Assembly (NCBI RefSeq): GCF_009827405.1
Contig: NZ_WTYY01000003.1
Coordinates: forward strand, 124,001 to 188,000
DNA from: Alteraurantiacibacter aestuarii
Lineage (GTDB): Bacteria; Pseudomonadota; Alphaproteobacteria; Sphingomonadales; Sphingomonadaceae
Length of the DNA: 64,000 bases
Reading direction: 5' to 3'
Of this stretch, positions 25,714-35,309 are shown in pieces. A model generated the notes under the pieces. The model saw nothing but the letters and a program-made list of their open reading frames with translations. It was not told where the DNA came from and searched no databases. The first letter of the stretch is position 1. Each line of letters opens with the position of its first letter. Made by a program: the position numbers and the translations under genes.

Positions 25714-27186
25714 ATGGCAAAGCTCCTCCCCCGTGGCCGCAAGGTCAAGATTCTCGCCACGATTGGCCCATCCAGCCGCGATCCCGATACGCTGCGCGCC
25801 TTGCTGTGCGCCGGCGCGGACGCCTTCCGCTTCAACATGAGCCACGGCGACCACGCGGTGCATGCCGAGAATTTCAAGACCGTTCGCGCGCTGGAAAAGG
25901 AATTCAACCGCCCCATCGCCATCCTGTGCGATCTGCAGGGTCCAAAGCTGCGCGTTGGCGAATTTGCCGAAGGCAAGGCGGTGATCGCGCATGGCGCCAC
26001 CTTCACGCTGGACCGGGACGAGACGCCCGGCGATGCCTCCCGCGTGTGCCTGCCCCATCCGGAAATCTTCGACGTGATCGCAGTGGGCCAGCGGCTGCTG
26101 ATCAATGACGGCAAGATCCGCCTGAAGGTGAAGCAGGTCGATGACACATCGATCACCTGCCAGGCCGAAGTGGGCGGAGTGATATCGGATCGCAAGGGCG
26201 TGAACGTGCCCGATGCGGAGATTCCCATCCCCGCGCTGACCGCCAAGGACCGGCGCGATCTGGACTTCGCGATCGAGCATGGCGCGGACTGGATCGGCCT
26301 GTCGTTCGTGCAGCGCCCGGAGGACCTGAGCGAAGCGCGGCAGCTGATGGGCGGGCGCGGCGCGCTGTGCGCCAAGATCGAGAAACCGCAGGCGATCAAG
26401 CGGCTGGACGAAATTATCGCCCTGTCCGACGGGGTGATGGTGGCGCGCGGCGATCTGGGCGTGGAGCTCAATCCCGAAGAAGTGCCGCCGCTGCAGAAGA
26501 AGATCGTCAACGCCACGCGGCTGACCGGCAAGCCGGTGATCGTGGCCACACAAATGCTCGAAAGCATGATCGAAAGCCCCACGCCCACGCGCGCAGAAGT
26601 CTCTGACGTGGCCAATGCGGTCTATGACGGCGCCGATGTGGTGATGCTGAGCGCGGAAACCGCTGCCGGCGACTGGCCCGAAGAAGCGGTGATCATGATG
26701 GATTCCATCGCCCGCCAGGTGGAGCGTGACGAAGGCTACAAGATGCGCGTGCGCCTGCTCGATACGCCGCCCGATGCCACCACCGCCGATGCGCTGGCGC
26801 ATGCCTGCATGACGGTGGGCGACACTATCGAACTGGCTGCGATCACCGTGTTCACCTCCACCGGATCATCCGCCCGCCGCGTGGCGCGCGAACGGCCTGC
26901 GGTGCCGGTGATGGTGCTGACCCCGTCTGTCGCAGTGGCGCGGCGCGTGGCCCTGCTGTGGGGCGCGCATCCGATTGCGACCAGGGACATCGGCAGTTTC
27001 GAGGAGATGATCGGCAAGGCCAAGCGCATGTCCCTGCGCCATGGCTTTGGCCAGGAAGGCAGCGCCATTGCGGTGATGGCGGGCGTGCCCTTCGGCCACT
27101 CAGGCGCGACCAACCTGCTCCATGTCGTGACCCTGAGCGGCGCCGAGCTGGACGAATATGAGAATGATCACCCCGAAGAGGACTGA
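25714..27186 (+). CDS. pyk: Pyruvate kinase
   Basis: 490 residues. Start of fold KVKILATIGPSS, FNMSHGD, the active-site block CAKIEKPQAIKRLDEI, GVMVARGDLGVE and TQMLESMI identify the enzyme, which makes ATP and pyruvate from phosphoenolpyruvate. The ATG at 25714 is the family start; a longer in-frame TTG overlaps the promoter region of the divergent DUF1244 gene. Its 3' end overlaps the convergent SDR gene by 19 bp. Confidence 0.97.
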   Translation: MAKLLPRGRKVKILATIGPSSRDPDTLRALLCAGADAFRFNMSHGDHAVHAENFKTVRALEKEFNRPIAILCDLQGPKLRVGEFAEGKAVIAHGATFTLDRDETPGDASRVCLPHPEIFDVIAVGQRLLINDGKIRLKVKQVDDTSITCQAEVGGVISDRKGVNVPDAEIPIPALTAKDRRDLDFAIEHGADWIGLSFVQRPEDLSEARQLMGGRGALCAKIEKPQAIKRLDEIIALSDGVMVARGDLGVELNPEEVPPLQKKIVNATRLTGKPVIVATQMLESMIESPTPTRAEVSDVANAVYDGADVVMLSAETAAGDWPEEAVIMMDSIARQVERDEGYKMRVRLLDTPPDATTADALAHACMTVGDTIELAAITVFTSTGSSARRVARERPAVPVMVLTPSVAVARRVALLWGAHPIATRDIGSFEEMIGKAKRMSLRHGFGQEGSAIAVMAGVPFGHSGATNLLHVVTLSGAELDEYENDHPEED

Positions 27187-27992
27187 TCAGCCGTAGCCGC
27201 CTGCTTTTCCGCCAGCGCCTCATCCAGATCATCGGGCAATTCATAATAGCCGCCCGACAAGTCATCATACCGGCCCGATGCCAGGTCGAGGCAGCGCCGG
27301 GCGCAACGCGCCAGATCATCCTGCGCCGACGGATCGTCCACCCGTTCCTTCAGCCGATCGACCATGCCGCCGAGGTATTTCTGCGCTGCGGCATCCTCCA
27401 TCGTTTCGCGCGCCAGCTGCGTGGGCACGAAGCCGGGGTCGATGGCAAAGGCGCTGACGCCCGTTCCCGCCAGTTCGGCCGCAGCTTCGGCCACCAGCCG
27501 GTTCTGCGCGATCTTGCCGGTGCAATAGGCGGACAGATGCGGGGCCACGATCCGCGCGGCCTTGGCCGAAACGCAGATCACCCGCCCGCGCCCGCGCTCC
27601 ACCATGCCGGGCAATACGCCGTGCATCAGCAGGAAAGGGGCACGGATGTGGATTTCCTGTGCGCGCCACCACTCCTGCGGATCAACTTCCCACAGCGGCC
27701 CGAACGGGCCGGGCACGCCGGCATTGGAGATCAGCAGGTCAACGGGACCGAGCCTTGCCTGAACGTCGGACAAGGCGGCAGAGATGCTGCCGGGATCGGT
27801 CACATCGCAGGCAAAGGCCAAGGCTTCTCCGCCCGCTGATTGAATGGCCTGCGCCGCCTCCTCCAGCTGGCCGGTGGAGCGCGCGGCCAGCGCCACCCTG
27901 GCACCTTCCGCCGCAAGCCGCTGCGCAATGGCGCGTCCGAACCCGCGCCCGGCGCCGGTTACCAATGCCACTTGTCCTGCCAGAATACCCAT
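27168..27992 (-). CDS. Short-chain dehydrogenase/reductase
   Basis: 274 residues: VTGAGRGFGRAIA nucleotide-binding motif, ISNAGVPG, Ser in VICVSAKAAR and YCTGK active-site pair. AGGAGACGACG immediately before the ATG at 27992 fixes the start. The C-terminal 50 residues are acidic and longer than in FabG-type SDRs. Substrate unknown. The last 19 bp lie antisense to the pyk 3' end. Confidence 0.88.
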   Translation of the reverse strand: MGILAGQVALVTGAGRGFGRAIAQRLAAEGARVALAARSTGQLEEAAQAIQSAGGEALAFACDVTDPGSISAALSDVQARLGPVDLLISNAGVPGPFGPLWEVDPQEWWRAQEIHIRAPFLLMHGVLPGMVERGRGRVICVSAKAARIVAPHLSAYCTGKIAQNRLVAEAAAELAGTGVSAFAIDPGFVPTQLARETMEDAAAQKYLGGMVDRLKERVDDPSAQDDLARCARRCLDLASGRYDDLSGGYYELPDDLDEALAEKQAATADQSSSG

Positions 27993-28065
27993 CGTCGTCT
28001 CCTTTGCGCACATGGCTAAAGACCGCGCGAACGCGTGTCGATAGCATGTGTCTGCAGAAAGAAAA

Positions 28066-28140
28066 TGGAGCGGGCGAGGCGATTCGAACGCCCGACCCCA
28101 ACCTTGGCAAGGTTGTGCTCTACCCCTGAGCTACGCCCGC
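28066..28140 (-). tRNA. tRNA-Gly (GCC anticodon)
   Basis: Minus-strand cloverleaf: acceptor GCGGGCG pairs with CGCCCGC, D arm TAGCTCAGGGGTAGAGC, anticodon loop CTTGCCAAG giving GCC, T arm GTTCGAATC. The 3' CCA is encoded (28066-28068) after discriminator T. It stands alone between the SDR and the thioredoxin gene. Confidence 0.97.
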
Positions 28141-28327
28141 TCACTGACGCGTCCCGAAACGATGATTCCGGGTGGGAGGCGCGCGGTTAGCACCGGGTCC
28201 CCACCCTTGCAAGTAGCAAATGCCGGCAATGGCAGGATAAGCGCAATTCGCGCCTTCACCCTTCACAAATGCGCCCGATGCTCCACATAGGGGTCTGGAC
28301 AGATTCACGCATAGCAGGAGCAGCCAC

Positions 28328-29245
28328 TTGGCAAGCATGGGCCTTAGTATGGACGAGCAGAAAGCCGTCGAGAGATTTCGCACCCAGGTGGTCGATCCTT
28401 CGCAGACGCAGCTGGTGATCGTGGATTTCTGGGCCGAATGGTGCGGCCCGTGCAAGGCGTTGACGCCGATCCTGGAGAAAGTCTGCGCCGAATATGCCGA
28501 CAAGGGCGTGGTGCTGGCCAAGATCAATGTGGACGAGGACAAGTTCATTGCCGAACAGTTCCAGGTCCGCTCCATCCCTACCGTCTATGCCATGTTCCAG
28601 GGCCAGCCTGTGGCGGACCTGACCCCGGCGCGCACCGAATCGCAGCTGAAGGGTGCGCTGGACCAGATCCTGACGCAGCTGCCCATTGGCGAAGCTGCCG
28701 AGGGCGGGCAGAAGGCTCCTGATATTGGCGAGCTGATCGCCTTTGCAGATAAGCTGCTGGCCGATGGCGAGGCAGAGCAGGCCGCACAGGCCTTCATGCA
28801 GATCGGCCAGATGGACAACACCAGGCCAGAGGCGTTTGCCGGACTGATCCGCGCCCTGCTGGCCGCCGGACACAAGGAACAGGCGCAGGCCACCTATGAT
28901 GCCCTGCCGCCCGAAATGCAGGCCGAAGCAGCCGTGGCGCAGGCCTATAGCGCACTGGAACTGGCCGGGCCGGACGTGGATGACAGCGAATTGCAGGCTC
29001 TGCGCGCGGCAGCGGCGGAACGCCCTGCGGATATGGACGCGCAAATGGCCTTTGCCGAGGCCGCCTTTGCCGCAGGCGTGCGCGATGATGCCGCTGACGT
29101 GCTGCTGACCATGATCGAGCGCGAGGCGGAATGGAACGAAGGCGCGGCCAAGGCCAAGCTGTTGCAGATATTCGAAGCCGTCGGGCTGGAAGACCCGTGG
29201 GTTTCCGGCCAGCGCCGCCGATTGTCGTTGTTGCTGTTCGGATGA
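28328..29245 (+). CDS. YbbN-type thioredoxin with TPR-like C-terminus
   Basis: 305 residues: thioredoxin domain about 12-120 with active site WCGPC (C39, C42), then helical TPR-like repeats to the end, the architecture of YbbN/CnoX, a redox-linked chaperone working with GroEL/DnaK. TTG at 28328 is preferred (AGGAG 7 nt upstream); an ATG at 28337 is in frame. The stop overlaps the ATG of the Lon-N protein (ATGA), as commonly seen in alphaproteobacteria. Confidence 0.93.
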   Translation: MASMGLSMDEQKAVERFRTQVVDPSQTQLVIVDFWAEWCGPCKALTPILEKVCAEYADKGVVLAKINVDEDKFIAEQFQVRSIPTVYAMFQGQPVADLTPARTESQLKGALDQILTQLPIGEAAEGGQKAPDIGELIAFADKLLADGEAEQAAQAFMQIGQMDNTRPEAFAGLIRALLAAGHKEQAQATYDALPPEMQAEAAVAQAYSALELAGPDVDDSELQALRAAAAERPADMDAQMAFAEAAFAAGVRDDAADVLLTMIEREAEWNEGAAKAKLLQIFEAVGLEDPWVSGQRRRLSLLLFG

Positions 29246-29856
29246 GCGGAAAGCGGCTCTCCATCTTCCCGCTGACCGGCGCAATCCTGTTTCCCGGCCT
29301 GCAACTGCCGTTGCATATCTTTGAGCCGCGATACCGCGCCATGGTGGGCGATGCACTGGCCCGCGACCGGCGTATTGCCATGATCCAGCCGCAGGACATG
29401 CGCGAAGGATCGCCGCTGTTCGACATCGGCTGCGTGGGCAAGATCGAGGACGTCGAGACATCAGAGGACGGGCTGTACAATATCGTGCTGGGCGGCGAGC
29501 AGCGCTTCCGCATCCTGCGCGAACTGGATGTGACCACGCCGTTCCGCCAGGTGGAGGCAGAGCTGATAGAGGAGCCGATTGGCGAATTCCTCAGCAGCGC
29601 CGAACGCGCCGGGTTTGAAAATGAAGCACGCAAGTTCGCCGAGGCGCAGGGCTATTCCGTGGACTGGGAATCAATCGCCCAGCTGGACGATGTCGCGCTG
29701 ATCAACGGCCTGTCCCAGATCGCCCCCTTCGATGCTGCCGCCAAGCAGGCGCTGCTGGAAGCCGACGACCTGAACCAGCGCTGCGAATTGCTGATCCAGC
29801 TGATGGAATTCTTCGGCCGCAGCGATCCCGACGAAAGCAAGGTTACGTTGCAGTAG
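29242..29856 (+). CDS. Lon N-terminal (LON substrate-binding) domain protein
   Basis: 204 residues: FPLTGAILFPGLQLPLHIFEPRY is the start of the LON/PUA-like domain; GCVGKIEDVE and NIVLGGEQRFRI follow. No ATPase or protease domain is present, so it is a standalone adaptor-like protein of unknown role, probably in proteostasis given its coupling to the YbbN-like gene. It ends at a compact bidirectional terminator. Confidence 0.92.
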   Translation: MSGKRLSIFPLTGAILFPGLQLPLHIFEPRYRAMVGDALARDRRIAMIQPQDMREGSPLFDIGCVGKIEDVETSEDGLYNIVLGGEQRFRILRELDVTTPFRQVEAELIEEPIGEFLSSAERAGFENEARKFAEAQGYSVDWESIAQLDDVALINGLSQIAPFDAAAKQALLEADDLNQRCELLIQLMEFFGRSDPDESKVTLQ

Positions 29857-29860
29857 TTTG

Positions 29861-29885
29861 TTTTAGCCTCAGGCTAAGAAAAACT
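29861..29885. terminator. Bidirectional terminator overlapping marC stop
   Basis: TTAGCC (29863-29868), loop TCA, GGCTAA (29872-29877), flanked by a T run on one side and AAAAA on the other. It serves the plus-strand Lon-N gene and the minus-strand MarC gene; the MarC stop codon is part of the stem. Confidence 0.65.
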
Positions 29886-30494
29886 ATTCCTCAAACCGTC
29901 GATCACATATTGTGCGGCAAGGGCTGCCAGCAGCACGCCCAGCAGGCGGGTGATGACCGCTTCCACCTTGGCGCCGAACAGCTTCATCAGCGGGCTTGCC
30001 GCCATCAGCGCCAGCATGGTGAGCAGCAGCACGGCCGCCAATGCGCCCAGCACCACCAGAGTGCCTTCCACGCCGTCAGCCGAACCTTCCAGCAGCATGA
30101 TGGAGGCAATCGCGCCCGGCCCGGCCAGCATGGGCATGGCCATGGGGAAGACCGACACATCTTCATATTCGGGCTTGTCGCGGATCTTGTCGGCCCGGTC
30201 CTCCCTGCGCTCGGTCCGCTTTTCGAACACCATCTCCAGCGCGATCAGGAACAGCATGATACCGCCGGCAATGCGGAACGCATCCAGCTCTATATGCATG
30301 GCGCGCAGCAGATCGGCGCCGAACAGCGCAAAGCCCACCAGGATCAGTCCGGCGATGAAACAGGCGCGAATGGCCATGTTGCGCCGCGCGGAAGGAGACG
30401 CGTGGGCGGTCAGCCCGGCATAGATCGGCGCGCATCCGGGAGGATCGATCACCACGAACAGGGTCACGAAGGCGGAGAGAAACAGTTCGGTCAT
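29874..30494 (-). CDS. MarC family integral membrane protein
   Basis: 206 residues, six hydrophobic segments. FVVIDPPGCAPIYAGLT near the N-terminus, the loop PEYEDVSVFPMAMPMLAGPGAIAS and the last helix are the MarC/UPF0056 pattern. Transport function presumed, substrate unknown. The start is 3 bp from the end of the upstream lipoprotein gene, so the two are likely co-transcribed. Confidence 0.92.
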   Translation of the reverse strand: MTELFLSAFVTLFVVIDPPGCAPIYAGLTAHASPSARRNMAIRACFIAGLILVGFALFGADLLRAMHIELDAFRIAGGIMLFLIALEMVFEKRTERREDRADKIRDKPEYEDVSVFPMAMPMLAGPGAIASIMLLEGSADGVEGTLVVLGALAAVLLLTMLALMAASPLMKLFGAKVEAVITRLLGVLLAALAAQYVIDGLRNSFS

Positions 30495-30497
30495 GGC

Positions 30498-31274
30498 TTA
30501 GCTGCCCGGGGCCGGCGGTGCGGAGAAATCCAGCGCCTGCTGCCAGCTTCCCTCGCGCAGGTAATCCACCACCACGCGGCGCTGGCCATCGGCGCCGTGT
30601 TCCCAGCGCCATTGCAGTGAGCCATCGCGGGAGCGGGCAGAGCCGGGCGCGCTGTCACTTGCCGCCACCGGCGGCGCTGACGAACCGGCTGCACGCGTGC
30701 AATCGGCCACCTTGCCTTCAATCGAATCGATCTGGGTGACGATGATCGTGTCCTCATCCGGCTCCACCTGCGGCGGGGGCGGAGGGGGCTGCGGATTGTC
30801 CGCCGCGCGCAGATCATAGGTCCAGCGATAGCCGGAGCGTTCCTGCAGTTCCCACACCGTGACATAGGAGCCGACAATTCCGCCTGCATCCAGATAGCGC
30901 CCGAAGCTGACCGCCAGCGTGCCATCGCAGCTGGACCAGACAACAGACGGGGACCGGCGCGTCAGGGCATGGCCATCGCCCTGTCCGGCAAGCCAGCTCA
31001 TCGCCGGGACCAGTCCGGCCTCGTCATGCACCACGGCATCACCGGCAGCGTAATTGTCAAAAGCGGCTCTCTCGCCATCTTCGCGCACAGCCTTGGCAAA
31101 GGCGATATCGGCGGCAGCGACAGATCCGGGATCGCCCACAGGTGGCAGCGGGCGGTCACTCGCCCTGCCGCTGATCTGGTCGCCCAGCGGACCGCCGCGA
31201 CCAGAGGCGCATCCGCCCAGGGCCAGAAGGGCGCATGCTGCTGCGCAGGCGGCAAGGGCAAGATGGTTTTTCAT
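30498..31274 (-). CDS. Lipoprotein with SnoaL/DUF4440-like region, unknown function
   Basis: 258 residues. Lipoprotein signal ALLALGGCAS supports ATG at 31274. Residues about 45-150 (DIAFAKAVREDGERAAFDNYA ... TYDLRA) have the length and pattern of an NTF2-like/DUF4440 domain; a proline run (about residue 160) links to a C-terminal beta-rich part ending in WRWEHGADGQRRVVVDYLREG. Role unknown; outer-membrane or periplasmic anchoring is inferred. Confidence 0.72.
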   Translation of the reverse strand: MKNHLALAACAAACALLALGGCASGRGGPLGDQISGRASDRPLPPVGDPGSVAAADIAFAKAVREDGERAAFDNYAAGDAVVHDEAGLVPAMSWLAGQGDGHALTRRSPSVVWSSCDGTLAVSFGRYLDAGGIVGSYVTVWELQERSGYRWTYDLRAADNPQPPPPPPQVEPDEDTIIVTQIDSIEGKVADCTRAAGSSAPPVAASDSAPGSARSRDGSLQWRWEHGADGQRRVVVDYLREGSWQQALDFSAPPAPGS

Positions 31275-31306
31275 GAAACCGCCACTGCGCCCCGCCGCGC
31301 GCAAAG

Positions 31307-31600
31307 TCAAAGCGCGGTGGTGGCCAGGTTGCGAATGACGATATCGAGGATGTTGAGACCCACGATCAGCACCAGCGGCGAGAAGTCGATTGCGCCAGTG
31401 TTGGGCATCAGCTTGCGGATCGGGTTGAGGATCGGATCGAGCAGCGCGTTCACCGCGCGCCAGATCGCCTCCACGAAATTGTTCTGCATGTTCACGACAT
31501 TGAAGCTGATCAGCAGGCTGAGTACGAACTGGGTGATCACCAGCACGATGATGATCGAGACGAGATAACCGATGATCTGCGAAAGTGTGATTAGCAGCAC
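31307..31600 (-). CDS. YggT family membrane protein
   Basis: 97 residues, two transmembrane segments (about 10-35 and 70-92) around the conserved loop NALLDPILNPIRKLMPN. YggT proteins are linked to membrane/cell-division functions and osmotic tolerance in other bacteria; the biochemical role is unknown. Divides argB from the lipoprotein gene on the minus strand. Confidence 0.92.
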   Translation of the reverse strand: MLLITLSQIIGYLVSIIIVLVITQFVLSLLISFNVVNMQNNFVEAIWRAVNALLDPILNPIRKLMPNTGAIDFSPLVLIVGLNILDIVIRNLATTAL

Positions 31601-31664
31601 GTCATGACCCTTTATTATTGCGTCCCCGAACGGAGCCTACAGCATCAGCGGCGAGTGTATCAAC

Positions 31665-31684
31665 CGCCTAATACGCATTAGGCG
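31665..31684. terminator. 8-bp-stem hairpin at argB stop
   Basis: CGCCTAAT-ACGC-ATTAGGCG, a perfect stem with a 4-nt loop, includes the argB stop codon. There is no U tract on the argB side, so it may protect the 3' end or terminate weakly. Confidence 0.45.
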
Positions 31685-32589
31685 CTGATCAGCGTACCCG
31701 CCCCGCGCGAGGTGAAGAATTCCAGCAGCATGGCGTGCGGCACGCGGCCATCCAGCACAACCGCCGCCTCGCAGCCTGCCTCCACCGCCGCAACGCAGGT
31801 TTCCAGCTTGGGGATCATGCCGCCGCTGATGGTGCCATCGGCGCGCATGCGGGCGATGTCCGCAGGCTTGAGGTCGGTCTGCAGATTGCCCTGCTTGTCC
31901 AGCACGCCCGGCACATCGGTCAGCAGGAACAGCCGCGCCGCGCCCAGAGCGGCGGCAATGGCGCCGGCCATGGTATCGGCGTTGATATTATAGGTATGTC
32001 CCTCCCCGTCAGAGGCGATCGGGGCGATGATCGGGATCATCCCGGCATCGCTGACAGTCTTGAGTACGGTGGTGTCCACTTCCTTGGGCTCGCCCACGAA
32101 GCCGAGGTCGACAATCTGTTCGATCTGGCTGTCGGGGTCTTTCACCGTGCGGGTGACCTTTTCCGCGCGCACCAGCCCGCCATCCTTGCCCGAAATGCCG
32201 ATGGCCTTGCCGCCCGCCTGCGCGATCCAGCCGACCAGTTCCTTGTTGATCGCGCCGGACAGCACCATTTCGGCAATCTCGGCGGTCTGCTTGTCGGTCA
32301 CGCGCAGCCCGTCGACGAATTGCGATTCCACGCCCAGTTTCTTCAGCATGGCGCCGATCTGCGGGCCGCCACCATGCACCACCACCGGATTGATGCCGAC
32401 GGCTTTCAGCAGCACGATATCCTCGGCAAAGTCCTGCGCCGCCTCCGGATCGCCCATGGCATGGCCGCCATATTTCACCACGAAGCTGCGCCCGGCATAG
32501 CGCTGGAAGTAAGGCAGGGCCTCGATCAGAGTCTCGGCCTTGGCCAGCATCTGCTTGTCGCCCGCGTGTGTCGTTGCTGTGTTGGTCAT
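31678..32589 (-). CDS. argB: Acetylglutamate kinase
   Basis: 303 residues. [12 protein letters not shown] is the ATP/phosphate-binding start; [23 protein letters not shown] and [16 protein letters not shown] are family signatures. It phosphorylates N-acetylglutamate in arginine biosynthesis. ATG at 32589; an in-frame TTG 15 bp upstream adds nothing recognisable. Divergent from the thermonuclease-like gene. Confidence 0.97.
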   Translation of the reverse strand: MTNTATTHAGDKQMLAKAETLIEALPYFQRYAGRSFVVKYGGHAMGDPEAAQDFAEDIVLLKAVGINPVVVHGGGPQIGAMLKKLGVESQFVDGLRVTDKQTAEIAEMVLSGAINKELVGWIAQAGGKAIGISGKDGGLVRAEKVTRTVKDPDSQIEQIVDLGFVGEPKEVDTTVLKTVSDAGMIPIIAPIASDGEGHTYNINADTMAGAIAAALGAARLFLLTDVPGVLDKQGNLQTDLKPADIARMRADGTISGGMIPKLETCVAAVEAGCEAAVVLDGRVPHAMLLEFFTSRGAGTLISA

Positions 32590-32715
32590 AATGGCTGCGC
32601 GCAATAGTCGCTTTGCCGCGCACTGCCTAGTCGATCCCGCAATCTATTAGGCATTCCCCCTGATGCGTAGTCTCGCGGATATGTGGCTGGCGGCCACAGC
32701 CATAGGGTCCGCATC

Positions 32716-33129
32716 GTGACCCGGGCCCTGCTCCTCCTCCTGGTTTTTCCGTTCCTGCTTGCTGCGCAGGATCTGGAGCAGGGCCAATTTTCCCGGTGTT
32801 CGGGCAGCGGCCGCATCACCTGCGTCGTTGACGGGGACACGATCTGGTATCGCGGGGACAAGATCCGTCTGGCCGATATCAACACCCCCGAAATCAGTCG
32901 TCCCGCCTGCCGCCGGGAGGCCGAGCTTGGCGAAGAGGCGACGGTGCGGCTGACGATATTGCTGAATCAGGGTCCGTTCACGCTGGTGAGCGAGGGTCGC
33001 AACCTTGATCGCTATGGCCGGCAATTGCGCATCGTCATGCGCGACGGGCGGAGTCTGGGCGCGATATTGGTGGCCGAAGGGCTGGCCGAACAATGGCAGG
33101 GCCGCCGCGGAGACTGGTGCGAGGCGTAG
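32716..33129 (+). CDS. Secreted thermonuclease (SNase-like) family protein
   Basis: 137 residues from a GTG at 32716, giving a signal peptide (RALLLLLVFPFLLAAQ); an in-frame GTG at 32683 is less fitting. SNase core: VVDGDTIWYRGDKIRLADINTPE, Glu in AELGEEATVRL and DRYGRQL, matching the Arg/Glu/Arg active site of staphylococcal nuclease. Members are often short, cysteine-containing and of unproven activity. A similar gene lies at 38 kb. Confidence 0.85.
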   Translation: MTRALLLLLVFPFLLAAQDLEQGQFSRCSGSGRITCVVDGDTIWYRGDKIRLADINTPEISRPACRREAELGEEATVRLTILLNQGPFTLVSEGRNLDRYGRQLRIVMRDGRSLGAILVAEGLAEQWQGRRGDWCEA

Positions 33130-33209
33130 GGGCAATCGTATTGGTCGCGTCGCACGCACCCGCACGGCGGCACTTGCCGACCCGCGCCGCAGGTGAGAAG
33201 AATGCGCCC

Positions 33210-33986
33210 ATGAAACGCAAACATTATGAAGAGACGCTCGAGCAGCTTGAGCATGAGTTGGTGGCCATGGCGCGCTGGGCAAAGACGACCGGTCAGCGGA
33301 TTCTGGTAATCTTCGAAGGACGCGATACGGCGGGCAAGGGCGGCACGATCAAGGCCATCAGCGAGCGGATCAATCCGCGCCAGTGCCGCCTTGTCGCCCT
33401 GCCCAAGCCGACCGAGACCGAGGCCACGCAGTGGTATTTCCAGCGCTATGTCCCCCATCTTCCCGCCGCCGGGGAGATCGTGCTGTTCGACCGCAGCTGG
33501 TACAACCGCGCCGGGGTGGAAAAGGTCATGGGCTTTGCCACCGATGAGCAGGTGGAGGCTTTCCTGCGCGATGTGCCCACGTTCGAAAAGCTGCTGGTGG
33601 ACGATGGCATCCGCCTGTTCAAATACTGGCTGGCCTGCGATCAGGAGCATCAGGAGGAGCGCTTTGCCGAGCGGCTGGAAGACCCGCTGAAGCGCTGGAA
33701 GCTGTCCCCCATCGATATCAAGGCGCGCACCAAATTCGCCGAATACACCGCCGCGCGCGAAGCCATGTTTGCCGCCACCCACAGCTATCAGGCGCCGTGG
33801 ACCGTGGTCGATTACAATGACCAGAGGCAGGGCCGCCTGACCCTCATCCGCAACCTGCTCGACCGCCTGCCTGAAACAGATGTGCCCGAGGACGAGATCG
33901 ACTGGCCCCGGCTGGAGCATCCGCCGCTGAACGAGGAATTCGGCCGCCTGAAGCCGATCGATCATTATGGCCCGGACGATGACTGA
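33210..33986 (+). CDS. ppk2: Polyphosphate kinase 2
   Basis: 258 residues of the PPK2 family (P-loop kinase fold): Walker [13 protein letters not shown] (about residues 35-46), Walker [13 protein letters not shown], lid region and [13 protein letters not shown]2 enzymes transfer phosphate between polyphosphate and nucleoside di- or monophosphates; the one-domain length fits class I or III. ATG at 33210 chosen because homology starts there. It overlaps the DUF2200 gene by 8 bp. Confidence 0.93.
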   Translation: MKRKHYEETLEQLEHELVAMARWAKTTGQRILVIFEGRDTAGKGGTIKAISERINPRQCRLVALPKPTETEATQWYFQRYVPHLPAAGEIVLFDRSWYNRAGVEKVMGFATDEQVEAFLRDVPTFEKLLVDDGIRLFKYWLACDQEHQEERFAERLEDPLKRWKLSPIDIKARTKFAEYTAAREAMFAATHSYQAPWTVVDYNDQRQGRLTLIRNLLDRLPETDVPEDEIDWPRLEHPPLNEEFGRLKPIDHYGPDDD

Positions 33987-34362
33987 CACCGCGCAGACGG
34001 GCCGATCCGCCACCAATACGCACCGCATCTACACCACCAGCTTCGCCAGCGTGTATCCCCTCTATGTCGCCAAGGCCGAGCGCAAGGGGCGCAGCAAGGC
34101 TGAAGTCGACCAGATCATCTTCTGGCTGACAGGTTACGATACCGACGGGCTGGAACAGCTGCTCGCAGACAAGACCGATTTCGAGAATTTCTTCGCCCTG
34201 GCCCCGGCCATGAATCCCCGCCGCGAACTCATAAAAGGCGTGGTCTGCGGCATTCGCGTGGAGGACGTCGAAGCGCCGCTGATGCGCGAAATCCGCTATC
34301 TCGACAAACTGGTAGACGAACTCGCGCGCGGCAAGGGGATGGAGAAGATACTGCGCGAATGA
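33979..34362 (+). CDS. DUF2200 family protein
   Basis: 127 residues: [39 protein letters not shown] is the DUF2200 start, and [32 protein letters not shown] its end. Unknown function. ATG at 33979 lies inside the 3' end of ppk2 (another in-frame ATG at 33967), so translation is coupled. Confidence 0.88.
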   Translation: MTDTAQTGRSATNTHRIYTTSFASVYPLYVAKAERKGRSKAEVDQIIFWLTGYDTDGLEQLLADKTDFENFFALAPAMNPRRELIKGVVCGIRVEDVEAPLMREIRYLDKLVDELARGKGMEKILRE

Positions 34363-34489
34363 CGTTTGGCGCGGCAGCGGCCAGGTCCCCGATTGGGCTG
34401 GCCCATGCCAAACCACTGTCCTGTCTGGCCCCGCCTGGTCTGACGCAGCAGCCGGGCAGGTCCCGGCCACTGCGTCATCCATGTCCGGC

Positions 34490-35227
34490 CTATTCGGGTG
34501 CCACCAGAAGGCGGCCGTTGAGCAGCTGCACCGGCCGTGCATTCATGCCCATGATGGATTCCATCGCCGCGATCTGATCGGAGCTGGCGCTGACCGGCTG
34601 AGCCACGACATGCCAGTTCACCCCTTCGCTGCAAGGCGGCGTGGTGAGCGATCCCATATAGCGATAGATGCCCATATCTTCGGGCAGCAAGGCCGCCGGA
34701 TCGAAGCTGGCGCCCTCGACAGTCATCGCCTCGCGCTCCTGCGCGGGAGCGGCATCGACCAGTTTCTGCAATTCGGGATTGGCCGCGCCTTCCTCGAACA
34801 TCACGCCGACAACGGCCAGTTCGCCCGCATCGCTGGCATGGACGAAATGCGCGGTGAGCGGATAATGCTCGCCATCCACCGTATGTTCGGACGGCGTGTG
34901 GAAATGCACCTGCAGCAGGTTGAACAGCTTGCCGCCGCTGGTGATTGATGAACCGGGCGCGAAGTTGGCCTGCACCGTATGGCCATTGTTGAGCATGGTC
35001 AGCGGGCCTGCCCGCCAGTCAATATCCAGCGCCATTTCGCCCATGGCATTGGCACCGCCCAGATCGATCGGGCTCTGCATGATCCCCCGCTCGCACAGTT
35101 CGAAATCCCTGGACAGCTGTCCCCAGCGATCAGCGCCGTGCGGCCCTTCATATTCCCACTCCGCTGCGGCCATAGCCGGACCGGCCACAAGCCCGGCCAG
35201 TGCGGCAGACAAAAGCAATTTTCTCAT
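34490..35227 (-). CDS. Periplasmic alpha-type carbonic anhydrase
   Basis: 245 residues with a signal peptide (LLLSAALAGLVAGPAMA). Zinc ligands in QVHFHTPSEH and AHFVHA, substrate pocket SLTTPPCSEGVNWHV, and the N-terminal QSPIDL block are all present; two cysteines (CERG, PCSEG) likely form the usual disulfide. It interconverts CO2 and bicarbonate in the periplasm. Minus strand, followed after its stop by ppk2/DUF2200 in convergent orientation. Confidence 0.95.
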   Translation of the reverse strand: MRKLLLSAALAGLVAGPAMAAAEWEYEGPHGADRWGQLSRDFELCERGIMQSPIDLGGANAMGEMALDIDWRAGPLTMLNNGHTVQANFAPGSSITSGGKLFNLLQVHFHTPSEHTVDGEHYPLTAHFVHASDAGELAVVGVMFEEGAANPELQKLVDAAPAQEREAMTVEGASFDPAALLPEDMGIYRYMGSLTTPPCSEGVNWHVVAQPVSASSDQIAAMESIMGMNARPVQLLNGRLLVAPE

Positions 35228-35309
35228 GATTTCAGACTCCTTGGTTTGATGTAGAAATTGAGGTGATGTTTCAGGTGCGTGATGAAGTTTGATACCGGCC
35301 TCGCACGCG

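Noticed and set aside
35228-35309. Mn-sensing yybP-ykoY riboswitch for the TerC gene
   Set aside because: The TerC gene lies downstream of nhaA with overlapping codons, so there is no leader; this gap is on its 3' side.
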